In this document: positions 59,816 through 64,000 of the stretch, one piece after another
How positions within the stretch are numbered: position 1 is the first letter of the stretch
How the letters are laid out: the number at the start of each line of letters is the position of its first letter
Assembly: GCA_029866125.1 (NCBI GenBank)
Contig: JARWZZ010000012.1
Span: forward strand, 1-64,000
Length of the DNA stretch: 64,000 nucleotides
Direction: 5' to 3'
Origin: Limnobacter sp.
Lineage (GTDB): Bacteria > Pseudomonadota > Gammaproteobacteria > Burkholderiales > Burkholderiaceae_B
Notes under the pieces: generated by a model
Told to the model about the DNA's origin: nothing
The model's database searches: none
Seen by the model: the letters and a program-made list of their open reading frames with translations, nothing else
Program-made: the position numbers and the translations under genes

Positions 59816-60148
59816 ATGAACCCTTCCTCCCCAGCACCCAGCGGTATTTTTGACCTGCCCAGTTTGGCAGCCGTCATTCGCCATTACCGACTAAACCAAA
59901 ACCCCAAAGTCACGATTACCCAACTCGCGGACACTTTAAGCCTAAGCCGCGACACCTTGCATCGCCTTGAACGCGGTGAAGACGTGGGTGCCAGTGTGGT
60001 GTTGGCGGTGTTGCAGGCCTTGGGCTTGCAAATGAATATTCAGCCGATACACCTACCCAAGCTTGAAGAGGCTACCCAGTATTTTGCAGGCGACCTGCTT
60101 GGGCACGGCAGCAAGGCGACGGGTAAGAAAGAGTCTTTGAAGCAATGA
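59816..60148 (+). CDS. XRE-type HTH regulator (HipB-like)
   Basis: A 110-residue protein. The HTH (about 15-75) has FDLPSLAAVIRHYRLNQNPKV and TITQLADTLSLSRDTLHRLERG as helix-turn-helix of the XRE/Cro type. The polar tail (75-110) is disordered. The stop overlaps the next gene as ATGA, the arrangement of hipBA operons, so it probably represses its own promoter together with the partner. It is divergent from gmd across 183 bp. Confidence 0.82.
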   Translation: MNPSSPAPSGIFDLPSLAAVIRHYRLNQNPKVTITQLADTLSLSRDTLHRLERGEDVGASVVLAVLQALGLQMNIQPIHLPKLEEATQYFAGDLLGHGSKATGKKESLKQ

Positions 60149-61074
60149 GTCCTAAGCTGCTATTGGTTTACGTGGCGGGTAAAACATCCGGCTGGTTGGG
60201 CTATGAGGATGGGATGTATCGGTTCCATTACTCGTCCAGCCGCGCGGACCAAACCCCGGTGTCGCGGTTGATGCCGTGCAGCCGCACCTTTTATGAAAGC
60301 CCAAGCTTGTTCCCTGTGTTTGCGCAGCACTTGCCTGTTGGGGTAAATAGGGAATGGTTGGTCAGCCATTTGAATATTCGGCATTTGAATGATGGGGCCC
60401 AGAACATGAGCCTATTGGCTGCCAGCGGTTACAACGGCATCGGCAACTGTGGTTTTGTGAATGCAGATGCGCCATCCCTCAAGCCCCGCTACACAGTCAA
60501 CCCCAGGCTTTTGTTACAGGCCAGCGACAGCCGCGCTGTGTTTATGGATTGGAGGAACAAGTACGGGGAGCAGGGTATGGGAGTGGGTGGAAACGGTAGC
60601 GAGGACAATAATTTATGCCTGTTGCTGAACACCAAGCCCGCATGGCCGGTGCCCAATGTGGTGGCTGTGCTTGGTGGCACTGAAAACTCGATTCAGAAAA
60701 AGGTTCAACATTTGAGCCTGGTGAAAGAAGCGGGTGTTCTATGCCCCACATTTGAATTGTCAAACGATGGGCGTGTGTTGGTGCTAGAGCGCCATGATTT
60801 AAACGCAAAAGGCCAACGCATGCCAGTGGAAGGTTTGGCTAGGCTTTGTGGGCTGTCATGCACTTTGACTAGTGGCCCGTCAGGATTGCTCCCGGCAATC
60901 AAGCCCTTGCCCTTGGAAGCAGAGTACCTTGTGGCAGAGCGTGTGCTGAAGGTGTTTTCTGCGCGGTTTGTACACGATTTGAAAATGTTGAAAAAGCTTC
61001 AGCAGTTACCCAGTGTGCGCCCATTACGTGACCTGTGTTATGTGGGTGATCAGTTGGCGGTGACTGTCATTTAA
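60145..61074 (+). CDS. HipA-like protein lacking the catalytic lobe
   Basis: A 309-residue protein with the front half of HipA. The N-terminal subdomain is present (LVYVAGKTSGWLGYEDGM; LFPVFAQHLPVGVNREWL in place of PFFxxLLPEGxxRE), as is the NEY-like helix followed by VLERHDLN (HipA: VERFDR). The autophosphorylated Ser loop is degenerate (GVGGNGSEDNN), and the ATP lysine strand reads NVVAVL. After RLCGLS (about 242) the sequence departs from HipA, and the D-x4-N...D catalytic segment is missing. Either a pseudokinase or an eroded toxin. It is coupled by ATGA overlap to the HipB-like gene. Confidence 0.65.
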   Translation: MSPKLLLVYVAGKTSGWLGYEDGMYRFHYSSSRADQTPVSRLMPCSRTFYESPSLFPVFAQHLPVGVNREWLVSHLNIRHLNDGAQNMSLLAASGYNGIGNCGFVNADAPSLKPRYTVNPRLLLQASDSRAVFMDWRNKYGEQGMGVGGNGSEDNNLCLLLNTKPAWPVPNVVAVLGGTENSIQKKVQHLSLVKEAGVLCPTFELSNDGRVLVLERHDLNAKGQRMPVEGLARLCGLSCTLTSGPSGLLPAIKPLPLEAEYLVAERVLKVFSARFVHDLKMLKKLQQLPSVRPLRDLCYVGDQLAVTVI

Positions 61075-61078
61075 TTCA

Positions 61079-61117
61079 ACCTTGTAAATCTCACATCAAA
61101 TATTAGATTTACAAGGT
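61079..61117. repeat. Perfect 13-bp inverted repeat
   Basis: ACCTTGTAAATCT (61079-61091) and AGATTTACAAGGT (61105-61117) are exact reverse complements with a 13-base spacer. No T-run follows. It starts 4 bases after the HipA-like stop and covers the stop of the ATPase remnant on the other strand. It could be a weak terminator for both, a protein-binding site or a recombination scar. Confidence 0.75.
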
Positions 61118-61455
61118 AAGAAGCGATTCCATCCAGCCCTTCACCTTGACACCATTCCTCTCAAATTCCCCTTGCCCGCCATAAATAAGATTGCGGGTGA
61201 GGCTTCTTCCCGTATCTGGCTTGTCCAGCAATGCTCCAACCTTTTCCATCGGTTTTGCCCAATCGCTTGCAAAAGTTTGACCTGCCTTGATTTCTGTTAG
61301 GTCGAGCCGCTGCCCAACTTCTTCAAGCAAATCCACTTCCTGCCCGTGGCTATCCCGAGTGTGGTTTTACCCGATTGCCGCGGACCAGTGACGGCCAGAA
61401 CCGGAAAGCCTCTGGCTAAGCGCTGAAGTGTTGCGGCGGCAAGTCTGGGTATTAT
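61109..61455 (-). pseudogene. AAA ATPase (DUF4143 family) remnant with internal deletion
   Basis: Read leftward from 61455, the frame gives IIPRLAAATLQRLARGF and then VTGPRQSGKTTL, the N terminus and Walker A of DUF4143-type AAA ATPases (the ancestral start may have been a codon or two earlier). Directly after, in a frame shifted by one base, comes DSHGQEVDLLEEV and TEIKAGQTFASDWAKPMEKV, the C-terminal domain of the same family. Some 300 residues between are missing, so this is an internal-deletion pseudogene. The 75-codon frame at 61109-61336 is only its tail. Confidence 0.8.
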
Positions 61456-61660
61456 GCAAATTTTGTGTAATTACAAAGTTGAATTTTTATTTTCCACGAA
61501 AATCTTCTTCTGTTCACTTGCTGCTTGTAAGTTTTCAATGAAAGCCATCAAGCAAGCACTCCAGCCAATCGTCTGCGTTTAAAGTACCTTTCTGATATTC
61601 TGCGGTAGTGTGTCGGCTTGGTTATATCCCGAAGGAAGCTCAGCATTGGAGGGGGTGCGT

Positions 61661-62500
61661 ATGATTTGGCAAAAACTGGGGGCTCAACTGCTGAGCCTTG
61701 ATTCCCCACTGTTTTATTTAAGCCCCCACCGCAATGCCGATACCCCCGCCCGTGGTGGGGTGCCTGTTTTGTTTCCACAGTTTGCCGACAAAGGCCCGCT
61801 GCAAAAGCATGGCTATGCGCGCAATACACTTTGGGTGCTTGATAAGGAAGAGAAGTCAGAAGATGCGCGCAGTTTGCAAGTTTGCACTGAGCTTAGCCTT
61901 GATGTGAGCAAAACCACTTGGCCGGACTGGCCTTATGCAGCGCGGCTGCAGCTGCACATTGTGCAGAGAATTGAGCATTCCAACCAAGCCAGCGCACAGC
62001 CAACCCAGCCATCCCAGCCTGCATTGCCTCCAAGTACCTCTCTTGAAATGACACTCACTGTAACCAACACAGGCAATGAGGCATTTGAATTCACCGGTGG
62101 TTTGCATCCTTACTTTGCAATTTCACACCCGTCGCAATTTGGCTTGATTGGTTTGGCGGACTGCCCAATTGTGGACAAACTAAACCCTGCCCTTGGTTTC
62201 GAAACTGCCCAAGGCCCAAGCCTAGACGGCGGTGAATTGGAGCGACTTTACTTAAGTGCACCCCCAGTCAGAATGGAAGGCAGCCCTTTGGGTACGGTAA
62301 GCCTGAGCACCACCGGCTTTACCAATTGGATGGTGTGGAACCCCGGGATTGAACTGGCGAAAACCATCACGGATTTGCCCGATGATGATTGGGCTCGATT
62401 TATTTGTGTGGAGCCGGTGGTTGTTGATAAGCCCGTTCGGCTGCAAATGGGTGAGTCGTTTGTGGGTACTTTAAGCTGCACATGGTGTGGACAGGCTTGA
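61661..62500 (+). CDS. D-hexose-6-phosphate mutarotase
   Basis: A 279-residue aldose 1-epimerase-fold protein (YeaD type). The ATG at 61661 follows GGAGGGGGT; the GTG at 61610 lacks a site and adds non-homologous residues. GGVPVLFPQFADKGPLQKHGYARN (about 33-56, quoted in parts) contains the active-site His, and FTGGLHPYFAIS (about 145-156) the second. DDWARFICVEP (about 240-250) holds the conserved Glu. It interconverts anomers of glucose-6-phosphate. It is a solitary gene converging on the lipoprotein metallopeptidase with 29 bp between stops. Confidence 0.9.
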   Translation: MIWQKLGAQLLSLDSPLFYLSPHRNADTPARGGVPVLFPQFADKGPLQKHGYARNTLWVLDKEEKSEDARSLQVCTELSLDVSKTTWPDWPYAARLQLHIVQRIEHSNQASAQPTQPSQPALPPSTSLEMTLTVTNTGNEAFEFTGGLHPYFAISHPSQFGLIGLADCPIVDKLNPALGFETAQGPSLDGGELERLYLSAPPVRMEGSPLGTVSLSTTGFTNWMVWNPGIELAKTITDLPDDDWARFICVEPVVVDKPVRLQMGESFVGTLSCTWCGQA

Positions 62501-62529
62501 ATTTAGTAAAGGTTTAATTTAACCAGGGG

Positions 62530-63225
62530 TCAGTCTACCTCTGGTTCTGTCAGTTTTTGCTCAGGTATCTGTTCAATGAGTTGCTGAGGTTGTTGCTCAG
62601 GTTGTTGCTCAGTGGCTTGAATTTGTTGAGCCTGCTCTGCCAGCTTCAGGGCTGTTGCATCGCACATGGCCTGAATGCGGTCCCCAAAACTTCTCCCTGT
62701 TTTCGCTTCCAGCTCCTGCCCGGCGGCACAGGCGTCTTGTTGATTGGCATGCAGGTATTCAACCGCGTATTGGTCGGCACGGCTTTCGACTTCTTTCACC
62801 ATGGCTTGGAATTCCGGGTTGTTGGAGTACTTGCCCCACAGCAGCATAAAGTCGGTGGTGGTCTCACCACCTTCCTCTTCATTGAGCTTGCGCAGAAGGG
62901 TGTAGCCCGCGCGTGGGTCTTGGTATTTAAGGTGTGCAAACTCATGAATCAACACAAAATTCAATGCCGGGTCAGACAGGCTGTAGGCAAATTCTTCGTC
63001 CATCACCATCGAGTTAATGCCTTTGGCAGCCGCTACGAAGGGGTTGGGTTCAAGGCTTAAACGCACCAAGGGCAGCTTCATTTCCTGGCGCAGGGCGTCA
63101 AAGCGACTTAATACGGTGGACAAGTCTTGAGCGGGTTCCACCTCGGGCTGGGGCAAGCTGGTGCTGCTGCAGGCCGTCAAGCCCAGCAGGCAACCCAATA
63201 AAGTCAGGCGCAAATGTATTGACAC
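62530..63225 (-). CDS. Lipoprotein zinc metallopeptidase (HExxH)
   Basis: A 231-residue lipoprotein. The signal peptide ends in lipobox LTAC (Cys19). The zinc motif is H94-E-F-A-H98, and EVESRADQYAVEYL (about 145-158) supplies the downstream Glu ligand of the M48-like gluzincin type. A Gln/Glu/Pro-rich tail (about 200-231) is disordered. It lacks the membrane helices of HtpX and the TPR domain of BepA. It would act in the periplasm, probably on envelope proteins. Substrate unknown. Confidence 0.8.
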   Translation of the reverse strand: MSIHLRLTLLGCLLGLTACSSTSLPQPEVEPAQDLSTVLSRFDALRQEMKLPLVRLSLEPNPFVAAAKGINSMVMDEEFAYSLSDPALNFVLIHEFAHLKYQDPRAGYTLLRKLNEEEGGETTTDFMLLWGKYSNNPEFQAMVKEVESRADQYAVEYLHANQQDACAAGQELEAKTGRSFGDRIQAMCDATALKLAEQAQQIQATEQQPEQQPQQLIEQIPEQKLTEPEVD

Positions 63226-63309
63226 GGTAAAGTTAGGTATTTTGTAAGGAAATTACAGTCTATACAATCGGTTGCTGGATTGGCAACTCAATGGCAACTT
63301 AGCGGCAAC

Positions 63310-63717
63310 TCAGCTGATTTGACCCGCGAAATACCACTGAAACAGGACCGCCAACAAAGTCATGAATGCTGTGGTGAATGCCCCCAAACTAAGCGCCACT
63401 GAGGTAACCACCAACCCATTGGTTTGTGGGGTGTTGGCAGGGTGGGTGGGGTTAAAGCGGCGGTTGAATTCCTCATCTTTCATCAAACCGAAGCGCATAC
63501 AATCAATCCAGCCCATGAATGGGGCGATGGGCAGTAGCAACAGGTGTGCCAAAAACCTTTTGTTGCCAGCGTAAATCCAATGGCCACCAATGGCCCCAGT
63601 CAGTAGGGCCAACCAACAAAATAGCACTTTGTTGTACAAGGGCGCAGCCTTGTGGGGTGTGGATTGTGAGCCGGTTTGGCGGGTGCTTTGATGTGTGTTT
63701 TGGCTGGTTTTGTTCAT
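63310..63717 (-). CDS. TM2-domain-like membrane protein
   Basis: A 135-residue protein. A polar, Thr/Ser/Gln-rich head (1-28) is followed by KVLFCWLALLTGAIGGHWIYAGNKRFLAHLLLLPIAPFMGWIDCMRF (about 30-76, quoted in parts only for the two helices): a TM2-like pair with G-G-H-W-I-Y-A-G as the turn. A third helix (about 100-128) ends the protein. Function unknown. It is divergent from rpsP with 83 bp between starts. Confidence 0.75.
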   Translation of the reverse strand: MNKTSQNTHQSTRQTGSQSTPHKAAPLYNKVLFCWLALLTGAIGGHWIYAGNKRFLAHLLLLPIAPFMGWIDCMRFGLMKDEEFNRRFNPTHPANTPQTNGLVVTSVALSLGAFTTAFMTLLAVLFQWYFAGQIS

Positions 63718-63733
63718 TTTTACTTCAATTTAC

Positions 63734-63762
63734 TTGTGGGTTGCTGCACTCAACGCTATAAT
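63734..63762 (+). promoter_or_regulatory. Sigma70 promoter of rpsP
   Basis: TTGTGG (63734-63739) and a perfect TATAAT (63757-63762) are 17 bp apart, 38 bases before the rpsP start. GAGGT (63791-63795) is the ribosome-binding site. This is the best-matching promoter in the window. Confidence 0.8.
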
Positions 63763-63800
63763 AGCGGGTTATTGCAATCAATAGACAACTGAGGTTAACT

Positions 63801-64000
63801 ATGGTCGTCATTCGACTCTCACGCGGCGGCTCAAAGAAGCGCCCTTTTTACAATTTGGTAGCGGCTGATTCCCGCAATCGTCGTGACGGCCGTTTCATCG
63901 AGCGTTTGGGTTTCTACAACCCAATGGCGCCCGCAGGCACAGAGTCACTGCGTATTGCTATGGATCGTTTGACATACTGGACAGGTACTGGCGCTCAGCT
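63801..64000 (+). CDS. rpsP: 30S ribosomal protein S16 (partial)
   Basis: The frame from ATG 63801 gives [20 protein letters not shown] and then [20 protein letters not shown], the invariant N terminus of bacterial S16. About 66 of 80-odd residues are visible before the window ends. It lies behind a clear promoter, as usual for the rpsP-rimM-trmD-rplS operon, whose other genes would follow outside. Confidence 0.96.
   Translation, partial: MVVIRLSRGGSKKRPFYNLVAADSRNRRDGRFIERLGFYNPMAPAGTESLRIAMDRLTYWTGTGAQ

Overview
The window looks like chromosome of a beta-proteobacterium, probably Burkholderiales and possibly Limnobacter-like. This rests on the overall gene set (DUF1302/DUF1329 pair, YaeQ, ABC1 kinase, CheV, EPS-type MarR regulator, PNPT-type sugar-phosphate transferase) and on moderate GC content; the genus is a guess that cannot be verified here. 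It opens on the 3' end of a 5S rRNA and closes inside rpsP (ribosomal protein S16).

Layout. (1) 1-3 kb: end of an rRNA operon with its terminator, then two leftward hydrolases, a beta-lactamase-fold serine hydrolase and an alpha/beta-hydrolase lipoprotein. (2) 3.2-10.5 kb: a rightward four-gene operon of DUF1302 outer-membrane protein, DUF1329 periplasmic protein, YCF48-type beta-propeller and MMPL/RND transporter, probably an envelope lipid or hydrophobic-compound export system. (3) 10.5-19.8 kb: a small overlapping DUF6973-like/lipoprotein pair, then mostly rightward housekeeping genes (aspartoacylase family, CheV, ABC1 kinase, YaeQ, LCMT-type methyltransferase, VOC protein) and three proteins I do not recognise. 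(4) 19.9-26.1 kb: a Skp1-type GlcNAc-transferase homologue, a NusG-like antiterminator, a WecA-type transferase, a prolyl 4-hydroxylase, a fucosyltransferase-like protein and a lipoprotein with a long Pro-Thr-Ala repeat. (5) 26.2-53.3 kb: a large leftward exopolysaccharide/O-antigen locus, headed by an EPS-type MarR regulator.

The polysaccharide locus reads as a pathway. LegB, LegC, LegH, LegI, LegG, PtmE and LegF make CMP-legionaminic acid. A PP-loop amidotransferase with HisH and HisF paralogues probably converts an N-acetyl group to an acetamidino group. A 4,6-dehydratase, an RmlD-type reductase and a 2-epimerase make UDP-L-QuiNAc (or UDP-L-FucNAc), which a WbuB-like transferase would use. 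Further glycosyltransferases, an acyltransferase, a Wzx-like flippase and a Wzy-like polymerase assemble the repeat; Wza-like, Wzz-like and YjbH-like proteins export it. Gmd and Fcl (57.5-59.6 kb) supply GDP-L-fucose. The 36.5-43.3 kb core is visibly more AT-rich than its flanks, as is usual for exchanged Wzx/Wzy cassettes.

(6) 53.3-61.5 kb is a worn accessory stretch: an intact Fic protein, a truncated Fic protein, a secreted DUF6795-like protein overlapping a class 3 lipase, a HipBA-like pair whose kinase lacks its catalytic lobe, and an AAA ATPase pseudogene with an internal deletion. (7) 61.6 kb to the end returns to ordinary chromosome: hexose-phosphate mutarotase, lipoprotein metallopeptidase, TM2-like membrane protein and rpsP.

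The most interesting observation is region 4. A prolyl 4-hydroxylase, a GT60 (Skp1 Gnt1-type) GlcNAc-transferase and a fucosyltransferase-like protein sit within 5 kb of one another, beside a lipoprotein built of Pro-Thr-Ala repeats. The combination resembles the Dictyostelium Skp1 hydroxyproline glycosylation pathway and suggests an undescribed bacterial counterpart.
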